Positions 18,220 to 27,335 of a stretch of DNA of 64,000 nucleotides are shown in pieces; positions within the stretch are counted from its first letter, which is position 1, and every line of letters starts with the position of its first letter. Both the position numbers and the translations under genes were made by a program. The stretch is from Carboxylicivirga longa (GTDB lineage Bacteria; Bacteroidota; Bacteroidia; Bacteroidales; Marinilabiliaceae). Below the pieces are notes generated by a model. It was given only the letters and a program-made list of their open reading frames with translations. It had not been told where the DNA came from and searched no databases. Location: NCBI RefSeq assembly GCF_050589825.1, contig NZ_JBNGOZ010000006.1, positions 124,001-188,000 on the forward strand, read 5' to 3'.

Positions 18220-19764
18220 ATGAAAACAAATATTAACCGACGAGATTTCTTGAAAGCCGGTACAGTAACAGCCATTGGAGCTGCCGTACTGCCGCATGCT
18301 CTCACTGCTTGCAGCACCACACCGGCTAAAATTGGAAGCAACATGACAATTCACGACTATTTAGAACATTTTGGAGTTAGCGAAGCTTTGATTCAACAAA
18401 TTATTGCCGAAGGACTTGCCAAGGGCGGTGATTACTGCGATGTGTTTTTTCAGCACAGCATCGCCAACTACATTGGCCTTGAGGACAATGCTGTTAACCG
18501 TGCCTATTCCGATGTTAGCTTTGGTGTGGGCATCCGGGTCCTAAAAGGTGACCAAACAGGCTATTCCTTCAGCGAGGAGGTAAGTGCGGAAGCCATGAAA
18601 TCGGCAGCACGCACGGCAGCCAGTATTGCCAACAGTGGCACTACAAAAGCAACCGTGGCCTTTACAACACCCAAACTACCCAGTTACTACAAAATAAATA
18701 CGCCCTGGGAAAAGGTTTCCATCAACGAAAAAATTCCCTACCTCCAACAGGTCAACGAAAAAGTATTTTCCTTGGATGGACGTGTCATCAAATCTAATGT
18801 GTGGTTTAACGATGAGACCTCGTATGTGCTCTTTGCCAACTCCGAGGGACGCCTCACCTGTGATTATCAGCCCATGGCACAACTGTCGGTGAGTGTTACC
18901 GCTGAGCAGAATGGCCAAAAAGAACAAAATTACTTCGATTACTCAGGACGCCGCGGCATTGAGTTCTTTACTCCCGAAGCCATAAACACGCTGGCCACCG
19001 AAGCGGTAAAACGTACTGTATCGCTCTTCGATGCCGTGAAACCCAAAGCCGGTGAGTTACCCGTAGTGTTGGCAGCCGGTAGCTCGGGCATCCTGCTCCA
19101 CGAAGCCATTGGGCATGGCATGGAGGCTGATTTTAACCGCAAAGGCACTTCCATCTTTAGCGATAAGATGGGTAAGCAGGTGGCCAAAGATTTTGTGAGC
19201 ATTGTGGATGATGGCACCAACCCCAACATCCGTGGTTCTATCAATGTGGATGATGAGGGCAACGACACGCAAAAAACCTACCTGGTAGAAGGCGGCACCA
19301 TGGCCTCGTACCTGCACGACCGCATCAGCGCCAAACACTATGGGGTGAAACCCACCGGCAACGGACGCCGCGAATCGTTCCGCCACATGCCCATGCCCCG
19401 TATGCGCAATACCTACATGGAAAATGGTCCCCATAAAAAAGATGAGATTATTGAAAGTGTGAAGTATGGAGTGTATGCCGAGTCGTTCTCCAACGGACAG
19501 GTGATGATCGGCGCCGGCGATTTTACTTTCTACGTAAAGTCGGGCTATCTCATTGAAGACGGTAAGCTTACCCGCCCCATCAAAGACATCAACATCATTG
19601 GTAATGGCCCCAAAGTGCTGGCTGACATTGAAATGGTGGCCGATGACCTGAAGATGGCCGAGGGTGGCTGGACCTGCGGTAAAAACGGACAAGGCGTACC
19701 CGTATCGCAGGGCTTACCCACCGTTAAGGTATCGAAAATAACCGTTGGCGGTGTGAATGCTTAA
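18220..19764 (+). CDS. tldD: TldD-family metalloprotease with Tat signal
   Basis: A 514-residue TldD homologue. The zinc motif HEAIGHGMEADF (HExxxH, His294, Glu295, His298) is intact and the C-terminal half has the conserved family blocks. TldD partners TldE to form a protease; the E. coli pair is cytoplasmic and matures microcin and degrades CcdA. Here the N-terminus has a twin-arginine signal (RRDFLKAG, residues 7-14) and a following hydrophobic stretch ending LTAC, which could be a lipobox, so export is predicted. I start at the ATG at 18220 because it begins directly before the Tat motif; the frame stays open further upstream to 17932 but that stretch overlaps the esterase gene and lacks family similarity. 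The tldE gene follows 27 bases later. Confidence 0.9.
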   Translation: MKTNINRRDFLKAGTVTAIGAAVLPHALTACSTTPAKIGSNMTIHDYLEHFGVSEALIQQIIAEGLAKGGDYCDVFFQHSIANYIGLEDNAVNRAYSDVSFGVGIRVLKGDQTGYSFSEEVSAEAMKSAARTAASIANSGTTKATVAFTTPKLPSYYKINTPWEKVSINEKIPYLQQVNEKVFSLDGRVIKSNVWFNDETSYVLFANSEGRLTCDYQPMAQLSVSVTAEQNGQKEQNYFDYSGRRGIEFFTPEAINTLATEAVKRTVSLFDAVKPKAGELPVVLAAGSSGILLHEAIGHGMEADFNRKGTSIFSDKMGKQVAKDFVSIVDDGTNPNIRGSINVDDEGNDTQKTYLVEGGTMASYLHDRISAKHYGVKPTGNGRRESFRHMPMPRMRNTYMENGPHKKDEIIESVKYGVYAESFSNGQVMIGAGDFTFYVKSGYLIEDGKLTRPIKDINIIGNGPKVLADIEMVADDLKMAEGGWTCGKNGQGVPVSQGLPTVKVSKITVGGVNA

Positions 19765-19791
19765 TCTGTCTAACCCGAAAAACAATTAAAA

Positions 19792-21111
19792 ATGAACAAT
19801 AAAGAACGACAAGAACTGGCATTGTGGGCGGTAGAATACGCCCAAAAGAAAGGCGCCAGCCAGGTGGCAGCATCCATCAGTAAAGCACGCGAATCGGAGG
19901 TGGAAGTAAGGGAACAAAAAATCGAAGTCATCAAAGAATCAACCACCAACGGACTGTCACTCAGCATATATCGCGATCGTAAATATTCCAATCACTCCAC
20001 CAATAACCTGGATAAAAAAGAGCTGGAACGATTCATTAGCGAGGCCGTTGCCTCTACTCAATACCTAAGTGCCGATGAATACCGTGCCTTGCCCGATGCC
20101 GCACTATATCCCACTGACTTAAGCCGAGATCTACAGATGCTAGATCCGGGCTTTGAAAAGGTTACACCGGAGCAAAAAATTGAGATAGCCAAAACCATTG
20201 AGCAAAGCGCCCTGGCACAGAGCGACAAGATTATTTCGGCCACCGGTGGATATTGGGACAGTCAATCCGAGCAGGTGCTGGTGCACAGCAACGGTCTGAT
20301 GGCGGAAAAAACATCCACCTTCTTTGGAGCATCGGGCTCAGTAACCGTTAAAGATGGTGATGCACGCCCCAGTGGCGGTGATTGGGCCGGCGGCCGCTTC
20401 TTCAAAGACATCCCTTCCGTGGAATCCATTGGACAACAAGCTGCAGAGATGGCACTCCGCAAAATAGGCCAGACAAAAATAGCATCGGGCAAATACGATA
20501 TGCTCATTGAAAACCGTACAGCAGGGCGTTTGCTTTATATGTTTATGGGTCCCATGTCGGCCCGCGCCTTACAGCAAAAAAGCTCCTATCTGGAGGGTAA
20601 GCTGGGGCAGCAAATCGCCTCGCCCGCCCTCACCCTTATCGATGACCCCTTCATTCCAGGAGGTTTTGCATCACGCCTCTACGATGGTCAGGGTATTGCC
20701 GCCAGAGAACGTGTGATGATTGAAAAAGGTGTTCTAAAAGATTATTACATCGATAATTATTATGGCCGTAAGCTGGGCATGACACCCAATGGCGGCTCTA
20801 CCTCTAACATCCGCTTCCAGTTGGGCAACAGAGGGTTTAATGAGATGGTTAAAGAGGTGAAGTCAGGTATTTTTGTAACGGCCTTTAATGGAGGCAATGC
20901 CAACGCAACCACCGGGGATTTTTCCTATGGCGTGTCCGGCTTCCTCATTGAAGACGGGAAAGTGGTGAAACCTGTGAATGAGATGAATATCTCGGGTAAC
21001 GCAAATAGCTTCTGGCAACAGCTGAGTGAGTTGGGCAACGATCCCTACGCTTATTCAAGCGTGCTGAGTCCAACGCTTCTTTTTAAGGATATTGACTTTA
21101 GCGGTTTGTAA
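19792..21111 (+). CDS. TldE/PmbA-family protein
   Basis: A 439-residue TldD/TldE fold protein without an HExxxH motif, as expected for the TldE (PmbA) partner. Conserved blocks include the N-terminal ASQVAASISKARESEVEVRE segment and the late ATTGDFSYGVSGFLIEDG, which TldD shares (AGDFTFYVKSGYLIEDG). It presumably forms the heterodimeric protease with the product of the preceding gene, 27 bases upstream, and the two are an operon. Unlike its partner, it has no recognisable signal peptide. A terminator follows the stop codon. Confidence 0.88.
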   Translation: MNNKERQELALWAVEYAQKKGASQVAASISKARESEVEVREQKIEVIKESTTNGLSLSIYRDRKYSNHSTNNLDKKELERFISEAVASTQYLSADEYRALPDAALYPTDLSRDLQMLDPGFEKVTPEQKIEIAKTIEQSALAQSDKIISATGGYWDSQSEQVLVHSNGLMAEKTSTFFGASGSVTVKDGDARPSGGDWAGGRFFKDIPSVESIGQQAAEMALRKIGQTKIASGKYDMLIENRTAGRLLYMFMGPMSARALQQKSSYLEGKLGQQIASPALTLIDDPFIPGGFASRLYDGQGIAARERVMIEKGVLKDYYIDNYYGRKLGMTPNGGSTSNIRFQLGNRGFNEMVKEVKSGIFVTAFNGGNANATTGDFSYGVSGFLIEDGKVVKPVNEMNISGNANSFWQQLSELGNDPYAYSSVLSPTLLFKDIDFSGL

Positions 21112-21162
21112 AAAAAAAGAGGTCAGTAGCGATAAATGAGTTATGACTTCTATGACATAAGG

Positions 21163-21194
21163 AATAGGCTGTCAATTTTGGCAGCTTATTTTTT
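21163..21194 (+). terminator. Terminator of tldD-tldE unit
   Basis: AATAGGCTGTC (21163-21173) pairs with GGCAGCTTATT (21180-21190) around a 6-base loop with two G-U pairs, followed by TTTT. It lies 50 bases after the TldE stop. Confidence 0.6.
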
Positions 21195-21231
21195 GCATCT
21201 AATCCTAATTTCAGATATTAAGGTATTTTTA

Positions 21232-21240
21232 TATTTTTGC
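21232..21240 (+). promoter_or_regulatory. Bacteroidota-type -7 box (TATTTTTGC) for trhO
   Basis: TATTTTTGC matches TAnnTTTG, 17 bases before the chosen ATG at 21258. This placement argues against the in-frame ATG at 21237, which lies inside the box. Confidence 0.5.
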
Positions 21241-21257
21241 AACCTAATCATAGAATT

Positions 21258-22298
21258 ATGGATCCCAACAGCAGCAAGAAACACCTGATTAACCGACTGA
21301 GTCCCCAACAATTAAAAGAGCGTTTGGCCAATGAGACATTTTCACGTACCACGGTCTCCTTTTACCGTTACGTGCTCATTGATGATCCTGCCGCTATGCG
21401 CGATCAGCTCTACTATCAGTGGGATCGCCTTGGATGCTATGGGCGCATCTACCTGGCCAAAGAGGGCATCAATGCACAAATGAGTGTGCCTGATCATCAC
21501 TGGCACGACTTTAAAGAAGCACTCTATGCCCTACCCGAATTCAAAGACGTACCCTTTAAAATTGCAGTGGAAGATAATGGACAGTCCTTTCTGAAGCTAC
21601 AGGTAAAAGTGCGCCGGCAGATTGTGGCTGACGGCCTCTCGCCCAAAGAGTATGACGTGAGCAATGTGGGACAACATCTAACGGCTCAACAATGGAACCG
21701 CGCCATGGAAGAGGGTGCTGTGGTGGTGGATATGCGCAACCACTACGAGAGTGAGATTGGTCATTTTGCAGGTGCCGTTCTACCTCAGTCCGACACTTTT
21801 AAAGAAGAGCTACCCGAAGTGATTGAGAGACTGAAAGATCAGAAAGATAAAAAGATACTACTGTACTGCACGGGCGGGGTGCGCTGCGAAAAAACAAGCG
21901 CCTACCTGAAACATCACGGCTTTACCGATGTCAATCAGCTACTGGGCGGCATCATCGATTACTCCCGTCAGGTGGAAACAGATAAGCTGGAGAATAAGTT
22001 TGTGGGCAAGAACTTTGTGTTCGACAAGCGCCTGGGCGAGCGCATCAGTAATCACATTATCAGCCACTGCCATCAGTGCGGGGCGGTGTGCGACACACAT
22101 ACCAACTGTGCCAATGCACGCTGCAACCTGCTTTTTATCCAATGCAGCAGCTGCCGCGAGAAATACAATGCCTGTTGCGGCAACGATTGCCAAAGTTATC
22201 TGCTTGCCGATGCAGATCAAAGAAAACTACTCGACCAGCAATTAAGCTTCAAAGGCGGTAAACGTTTTCATACACATTCAAAAACAGCAAGGACATAA
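21258..22298 (+). CDS. trhO: tRNA uridine(34) hydroxylase, rhodanese family
   Basis: A 346-residue TrhO (YceA) homologue. It makes 5-hydroxyuridine at tRNA position 34 using oxygen, in the cytoplasm. An N-terminal acylphosphatase-like domain (about 35-120, with LAKEGINAQMS) is followed by a rhodanese domain whose active Cys204 is in CTGGVRCEK. The C-terminal tail is Cys-rich (about 270-320, pattern CHQCGAVCD ... CNLLFIQCSSC), probably a zinc-binding region typical of long TrhO forms. Start chosen at 21258 because the promoter box lies directly upstream. Confidence 0.92.
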   Translation: MDPNSSKKHLINRLSPQQLKERLANETFSRTTVSFYRYVLIDDPAAMRDQLYYQWDRLGCYGRIYLAKEGINAQMSVPDHHWHDFKEALYALPEFKDVPFKIAVEDNGQSFLKLQVKVRRQIVADGLSPKEYDVSNVGQHLTAQQWNRAMEEGAVVVDMRNHYESEIGHFAGAVLPQSDTFKEELPEVIERLKDQKDKKILLYCTGGVRCEKTSAYLKHHGFTDVNQLLGGIIDYSRQVETDKLENKFVGKNFVFDKRLGERISNHIISHCHQCGAVCDTHTNCANARCNLLFIQCSSCREKYNACCGNDCQSYLLADADQRKLLDQQLSFKGGKRFHTHSKTART

Positions 22299-22414
22299 AT
22301 TGCCTTGCATGAAAAACCATCAGCTGAAAAAATACAGTTTTAGCAGCACTTACATTTTGTTTGGCAGCACCGGGCAGAATGATTATTTTGCCGCTTCACA
22401 ACACGTAACTACTT

Positions 22415-23176
22415 ATGAAGATAATATCATGGAACGTTAATGGCATACGCGCCGTTATGAAAAAAAAATTTGCGGACTCATTCAAGCAGATGGATGCCGA
22501 CATTGTTTGCCTTCAGGAAACTAAAGCACAAGACGAACAGGTAGCAGAGGCATTAGCCGATTTTAGCGAGTATCATATCGTGTCTAATTCTGCTGTTAAA
22601 AAAGGCTATTCCGGAACCGCCATCATCAGCAAACAAAAGCCACTGAGCGTGACGAAAGATATGGGCATTGAGGAGCACGACCAAGAAGGCCGTGTGCTGT
22701 GTGCCGAGTACGATAATTTCTACCTGGTAACGGTATATGTGCCCAACTCAGGCAGTGAGCTAAAGCGCCTGAGTTATCGCCAAAGCTGGGACAAAGACTT
22801 TTTTGACTACCTGAAACAACTGGAAGAGAAGAAACCGGTATTGGTCTGTGGCGATTTTAACGTGGCACATACCGATATTGACCTGGCTCGCCCCAAGCCC
22901 AACTATAACAAATCGGCTGGCTTTATGCAGGAGGAGATTGATGGCATGGATCGTTTCACACAGGGTGGCTTCAAAGATACCTTCCGACACTTCCATCCCA
23001 CCGCTACCAATCAGTACTCATGGTGGAGCTATCGTGCCGGTGCCCGCGGCAAGAATGTAGGTTGGAGAATCGACTATTTCCTGGCCAGCGAAAGCCTGCT
23101 GCCCCATTTGAAAGACGCTTTCATACTGCAAGATATCATGGGCTCCGATCACTGTCCGGTTGGCGTTGAGCTATAG
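22415..23176 (+). CDS. xth: Exodeoxyribonuclease III (AP endonuclease)
   Basis: A 253-residue ExoIII-family enzyme of base excision repair that cuts at abasic sites. Family residues are visible: N-terminal KIISWNVNGIRA, metal-binding Glu35 in CLQETKAQ, the catalytic GDFNVAHTDIDLA, RIDYF, and the C-terminal GSDHCPV with its catalytic Asp/His. Length is standard. It is followed by repeat element copy B, which lies between this gene and the convergent thioesterase gene. Confidence 0.95.
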   Translation: MKIISWNVNGIRAVMKKKFADSFKQMDADIVCLQETKAQDEQVAEALADFSEYHIVSNSAVKKGYSGTAIISKQKPLSVTKDMGIEEHDQEGRVLCAEYDNFYLVTVYVPNSGSELKRLSYRQSWDKDFFDYLKQLEEKKPVLVCGDFNVAHTDIDLARPKPNYNKSAGFMQEEIDGMDRFTQGGFKDTFRHFHPTATNQYSWWSYRAGARGKNVGWRIDYFLASESLLPHLKDAFILQDIMGSDHCPVGVEL

Positions 23177-23233
23177 TGTACAGGTATATTAAGTTTATAA
23201 ACAACAAAAACACTGACAATCAAAAACAATAAG

Positions 23234-23338
23234 AGTTCTTGCTAAGCACGCAAAGATTAAATGCGCCAGGCATGCAAAAAATATAGACATGCAAATTAAT
23301 GCTATATGCGAACTTGGCACAGTGCTTTGCGTTTTTTA
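23234..23338. repeat. Dispersed CGCNAAG-type repeat, copy B
   Basis: Contains GCTAAG, ACGCAAAG (23248-23255), GCGCCAGG and GCATGCAAA units, ending in CTTTGCGT (23325-23332) with a run of Ts. ACGCAAAG and CTTTGCGT can pair across a 69-base loop; inner partial pairing is possible. It separates the convergent exonuclease III and thioesterase genes. Confidence 0.5.
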
Positions 23339-23379
23339 GATGAAACAATTTTATGAGCATTCTTTTATCGAACCCATAA

Positions 23380-23775
23380 TTACCTTAAAGCCTTTGCTAA
23401 CTCATCGCACACCGCCAGTTTACCATCAACAAGTGTAGTAGTGGTTACCGTTCCTTTCAGGCACAGCTTCTCATCGGGAAGACGATAGATATCCTGATAA
23501 AACATATATTTAATGCCTTTGTGCTCCACACGTGTGCGCACCACAAAGCCATCGTTGCTCTTAAGCGGCGTTTTATAGGCCAGATCAATGCGAGCCACCA
23601 CCGCCACAATACCACGGTCGTAAAGGTCTTTAAAATTAACCCCCACGGAATTAAGGAACTCATGGCGGGCATGCTCAAGGTAATTCTGATATACCGAATT
23701 ATTCACAATGCCCTGTAAATCACATTCGTAATCGCGCACTTTAAATTCCAGTTCGTGTTTATATGTTGGCTGCAT
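23380..23775 (-). CDS. Acyl-CoA thioesterase, 4-hydroxybenzoyl-CoA thioesterase (YbgC-like) family
   Basis: A 131-residue hotdog-fold thioesterase. The motif YECDLQGIVNNSVYQNYLEHAR has the family pattern D...G.V.N..Y....E, whose Asp is the catalytic residue. It hydrolyses acyl-CoA or acyl-ACP thioesters in the cytoplasm; the chain length cannot be read from sequence. A promoter-like TATTTTCGC (minus strand, 23794-23802) lies about 20 bases upstream, close to the terminator of the alkaline phosphatase gene. Confidence 0.88.
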   Translation of the reverse strand: MQPTYKHELEFKVRDYECDLQGIVNNSVYQNYLEHARHEFLNSVGVNFKDLYDRGIVAVVARIDLAYKTPLKSNDGFVVRTRVEHKGIKYMFYQDIYRLPDEKLCLKGTVTTTTLVDGKLAVCDELAKALR

Positions 23776-23811
23776 AGCTTTGTTCTTTTAGTTGCGAAAA
23801 TAGAAATAAAA

Positions 23812-23836
23812 AAGGGCATCCGAAACGAACACCCTT
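23812..23836 (-). terminator. Terminator of alkaline phosphatase gene
   Basis: On the minus strand AAGGGTGTTC pairs with GGATGCCCTT (three G-U pairs) around a 5-base loop, followed by six or more Us. It lies about 40 bases past the phosphatase stop. Confidence 0.6.
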
Positions 23837-23878
23837 GAAACAATTCTTATGAGCAGTGACTATGCACAATCAGTCACC

Positions 23879-25051
23879 TTAGTTATCCTTATCTTTTTGC
23901 TTAAACTTAAACAGCTGATACATTTTTTCGAACACCTCCGTATTATTGTAGGTGCCAATAAACTCCTCAGCACCGGCACCAAAAGCAAATACAGGAACCA
24001 TCACGGCCGTGTGATGCCCCGTGGTAAAGGCCGACTTCACATAGCCCTCGGCAGGATTCCCATCATTGATGGTCATACCGCCGGTCTCGTGGTCGGCAGT
24101 TACCACCACGAGCGTGCGTCGATCTTTGGCGGCAAAGGCCAATGCCTTGGCCAGTGCTTTGTCCATATCCAGCACTTCACCTGTTACATAGGAAGCATCA
24201 TTCTGGTGGCCGCCCCAATCAATCTGACTGCCTTCTACCATCAGAAAAAAACCTTTGCTATCGGCATTGCTCAATACCTCAATGGCCTTGGAAGTTGACT
24301 TGGTGAGCATTTCGCCACGATCGCGGTAGCCGGGATTGTGACCAACAGCCGTTAGCACGGCTAGCTTGCCTTCGCGCACCTCATCTACCTCATCAATATC
24401 ATAGCCCACCTGATAACCTTTCTCATTCAGTTCGAGTACCAGATTACGACCATCCGCCCGTTTGGTGAAAAAATCGGCACCTCCACCAATAAACACATCA
24501 ATATCAGTATTCAAAAAGTCAGCAGCTATCTCTTCATACATGCTCCGCTTGGGCTGATGAGCTATAAAAGAAGCGGGCGTGGCATGCGTAATGGCCGAGG
24601 TAGAAACTAATCCGGTGGCTTTGCCATTGCGCTCGGCATACTCCAATATGGTAGTTAGTTTATTACCATCCTCATCCACTCCAATGGCTCCATTATAGGT
24701 TCTCTTCCCCGTTGAAAGAGCCGTTCCTCCAGCTGCCGAATCGGTTACATATCGATTGGCACTTTGGGTCTTACTAAATCCGATGTATGGCATTTGCTCC
24801 AGATTAAGGCTCCCGTTAACCGTTATTCCGGAAAATACCTGAGCTACCCCCATACCATCACCAATAAAGAATATAATATTCTTGGGTCGTTTCTTAAAGC
24901 GTATATCATCATAGTCAATACTCAGTACCTCATGTTTGGCTTCGGCAGTATATTCATATTTTTCATGAAGATCTTTATAATCTTCCTGCGCCACCGCTCC
25001 AAAAGAGCAGCTAATTATTAAGCCTAAAGTTATACTTGCTATTTTTCTCAT
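23879..25051 (-). CDS. Alkaline phosphatase (PhoA superfamily)
   Basis: A 390-residue exported alkaline phosphatase. Signal peptide about residues 1-21 (ends GAVAQ). Metal and nucleophile motifs are present: Asp65 in FIGDGMG, nucleophile Ser105 in VTDSAAGG, HATPASFIAH, SQIDWGGH and TADHETGG. It releases phosphate from phosphomonoesters in the periplasm. Start set at the ATG at 25051 (MRKIAS); the ATG two codons earlier is equally in frame. Divergent from the phosphatase/kinase pair, with about 165 bases between the starts; no clear Pho box was recognised. Confidence 0.94.
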   Translation of the reverse strand: MRKIASITLGLIISCSFGAVAQEDYKDLHEKYEYTAEAKHEVLSIDYDDIRFKKRPKNIIFFIGDGMGVAQVFSGITVNGSLNLEQMPYIGFSKTQSANRYVTDSAAGGTALSTGKRTYNGAIGVDEDGNKLTTILEYAERNGKATGLVSTSAITHATPASFIAHQPKRSMYEEIAADFLNTDIDVFIGGGADFFTKRADGRNLVLELNEKGYQVGYDIDEVDEVREGKLAVLTAVGHNPGYRDRGEMLTKSTSKAIEVLSNADSKGFFLMVEGSQIDWGGHQNDASYVTGEVLDMDKALAKALAFAAKDRRTLVVVTADHETGGMTINDGNPAEGYVKSAFTTGHHTAVMVPVFAFGAGAEEFIGTYNNTEVFEKMYQLFKFKQKDKDN

Positions 25052-25217
25052 CGTCATGTAAAGTTTATTATTAAGGCAGCCCTTCGGTTACCATTTTTTC
25101 CACTATTTAGAAAAAAGTCATCTAAACAAATAAAATTCAATAAGAAAAACAACACGTAGGCTGGTTTGTTTATAAAAATTAAGCCAATTTCAGGCCTTCA
25201 ATTAAAAGATGCACAGC

Positions 25218-25709
25218 ATGGATAAAACAAAAATATTATTTGTATGCCTGGGTAATATCTGCCGAAGCCCCAGTGCCGAAGCGGTAATGAAGTCCATCCT
25301 TGAGCAGCAGGGACTGAGTGATCAGTATGAAATAGACTCGGCGGGCATCACCGCTTACCATGCCGGCGAACCGGCCGATCAGCGTATGCAGCGGCATGCG
25401 GTCAACCGGGGAATTACACTAAGTAGTATCAGCCGCCCTGTAAAAAGCCCTGACGATTTCAGGCATTTTGATTACATCATTGGTATGGATGATCAGAATA
25501 TGGACGACCTCCTTCTGCGATGCCCGGATGAGACAAACGCTGCCAAAATACATAAGATGACTAACTTCTGTAAACAGCACACGCATGATTCAGTACCTGA
25601 TCCCTATTACGGCGGGGCGGCCGGGTTCGAGCTCGTACTGGATTTGCTGGAAGACGCCTGCGAAGGCTTGTTAAATCATATACAGCGTAATGAGCAACAA
25701 AAGCATTAA
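25218..25709 (+). CDS. Low-molecular-weight protein-tyrosine-phosphatase family
   Basis: A 163-residue LMW-PTP. The P-loop CLGNICRS (Cys10, Arg16) and the general-acid Asp128 in DPYYGG are intact. Members dephosphorylate phosphotyrosine proteins, but some act on protein-bound ribulosamine/erythrulosamine 5-phosphates and are encoded next to fructosamine kinases. Here the last 20 bases overlap the start of exactly such a kinase gene, so a sugar-adduct repair role is at least as likely as phosphotyrosine signalling. Start at 25218 (MDKTK) is preferred; the ATG at 25209 would add three residues. Confidence 0.92.
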   Translation: MDKTKILFVCLGNICRSPSAEAVMKSILEQQGLSDQYEIDSAGITAYHAGEPADQRMQRHAVNRGITLSSISRPVKSPDDFRHFDYIIGMDDQNMDDLLLRCPDETNAAKIHKMTNFCKQHTHDSVPDPYYGGAAGFELVLDLLEDACEGLLNHIQRNEQQKH

Positions 25710-26538
25710 GCACATTGAAGCCGCGCTACAATGCAGCATCACCCATCAGCAAGCGGTGGGGGGTGGCTGCATTGCGCAATCAAGCCTTCTAACTGCCGAT
25801 GATGGGCGCCGTTTCTTTTTAAAGGAAGGTGGCCCGCACAAAGCCTTTATAAAAGAGGCCAACGGCCTGAAAGAACTCAGCAAAGCAGGGGCAATAAGGG
25901 TACCGAAGGTGTTGCTGGAACATGATGATTTCCTCTTGCTGGAACCCATTGAAACAGGCCCTAAGAAGGCTGATTTTTTCGCCACTTTCGGCCGCCATTT
26001 CGCACAACTCCACAAGCAGCAAGGCAGTCATTTTGGTTTCTATGAAGACAATTACATTGGGGCCACACCACAAATCAATACTCCTTCCAACAGCTGGACA
26101 GATTTTTACTTCACACATCGATTGCTTTACCAATACCGTTTGGCAGAGCAAAATGGCTACGCTGACGAACCCCTTAAAAAGGCTTTTAATAATATTGAAA
26201 AGCGCCTTTCAACCATTCTTGAAGGCAGCCAAGAGCCCCCTTGCCTTTTACACGGCGATTTATGGGGCGGTAATTACCTGGTGGATGTCTGGGGTGAACC
26301 AGTACTCATCGATCCGGCCGTGTATTATGGTCACCGTGAAGCCGACCTGGCCATGACACGACTTTTTGGCGGCTTTGAGGCTACTTTTTACAAAAGTTAT
26401 CAAGACTTTTATCCACTACCCGACGGGTATGAATACCGGGAGAACATCTATCGCCTATATCATATCTTAAACCATCTTAACCTGTTTGGGACAGGCTATA
26501 AAGCAGAAGCCATCTCACTCATGAATAGCTACTTATAG
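25690..26538 (+). CDS. Fructosamine/ketosamine-3-kinase family protein
   Basis: A 282-residue kinase of the fructosamine-3-kinase family (aminoglycoside phosphotransferase fold). ATP-binding-region Lys is in RFFLKEGG, the catalytic loop is HGDLWGGN (Asp190), and the metal site is IDPAVYYGHREADLAM. Bacterial members phosphorylate ribulosamines/erythrulosamines on protein at C3, which makes the sugar adduct fall off. The gene overlaps the preceding phosphatase by 20 bases, so the two are translationally coupled. The gene ends nine bases from the convergent UPF0158-like gene. Confidence 0.9.
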   Translation: MSNKSIKHIEAALQCSITHQQAVGGGCIAQSSLLTADDGRRFFLKEGGPHKAFIKEANGLKELSKAGAIRVPKVLLEHDDFLLLEPIETGPKKADFFATFGRHFAQLHKQQGSHFGFYEDNYIGATPQINTPSNSWTDFYFTHRLLYQYRLAEQNGYADEPLKKAFNNIEKRLSTILEGSQEPPCLLHGDLWGGNYLVDVWGEPVLIDPAVYYGHREADLAMTRLFGGFEATFYKSYQDFYPLPDGYEYRENIYRLYHILNHLNLFGTGYKAEAISLMNSYL

Positions 26539-26547
26539 GAATTAACA

Positions 26548-27030
26548 TCAAACATTATCCTCATTGCAGTTTTCGTTCATTACGTGTATGTGCTCCTTAC
26601 AAAAACGACTCCGGAGAATGCGCCGCAAGCGATCGCTGTAATAAGTTTGCCACGACGACTCCATAACCGGCCCAAGTGTTTTCAATGCCACCTTGAAATT
26701 ATTAAGAGGTTCTTTGGTGCGCAGCGCTTTTACCAGACAAAGACTATCAACCCGTTCCTGCTCTAAAGAAAAATCCATCATCAGGTTATAAATCTCACGC
26801 GATGAAAGTGGTTCCACCTGATAGTAGTCGTTGGGATTTTGCTCTACCTCTTCCATGAGCAAATCATAATCATCGGTTAAATCCATAAAATCAGTCGTTT
26901 CCAAACCTGATGGAAGTGCTACTATCCGACTGTTTGAGCGTTGAATGTAAACCATAAATTCATCTGCCATCAACGCCATCACGCGCTCTATAAGTTCTGA
27001 TGTATTTCTCATAAATCTATCATTTAACAT
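26548..27030 (-). CDS. UPF0158-like protein
   Basis: A 160-residue acidic protein. It resembles the UPF0158 family: a short strand segment (MVYIQRSNSRIVALP), a stretch of Asp/Glu with NPNDYYQVEPLSSREIYNLMMDF, and a C-terminal helix with W and basic residues (SSWQTYYSDRLRRI). Function of the family is unknown. The first ATG is used; an ATG at 27012 is also possible. No membrane or export signal. Confidence 0.6.
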   Translation of the reverse strand: MLNDRFMRNTSELIERVMALMADEFMVYIQRSNSRIVALPSGLETTDFMDLTDDYDLLMEEVEQNPNDYYQVEPLSSREIYNLMMDFSLEQERVDSLCLVKALRTKEPLNNFKVALKTLGPVMESSWQTYYSDRLRRILRSRFCKEHIHVMNENCNEDNV

Positions 27031-27335
27031 TCCACATTACACGGTGCATAGCATATTCTTAAAAGTTATCTAAAGGGGAATTACACCATACAACTATGCG
27101 TTACTAAATTAGTACTTTCCCCCCACCTGAACAAGCCAAAAGGATAGAAGGAAATAACCATCCATTAATGCAGGGATACCAACAGATTTACCCCGTGCCT
27201 CATTGCCTATATTTCGACCAAAAAACATGGATAATTGAAAAAAGATAAATAATGTGATCAGTATTTTTAATGATTTTTATTAATTTAAACTTCTTTTAAC
27301 CAAAATACATTACCCAAAACAAAACCATACGAGAA
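27031..27335. other. Divergent intergenic region, 305 bases
   Basis: No gene seen. The stretch is AT-rich and lies between the leftward UPF0158-like gene and the rightward ECF sigma gene, so it should hold both promoters. It contains a perfect TACTAA-A-TTAGTA palindrome at 27102-27114 flanked by GGGGAA (27075-27080) and TTCCCC (27117-27122), which could be an operator or could be chance. Confidence 0.4.
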
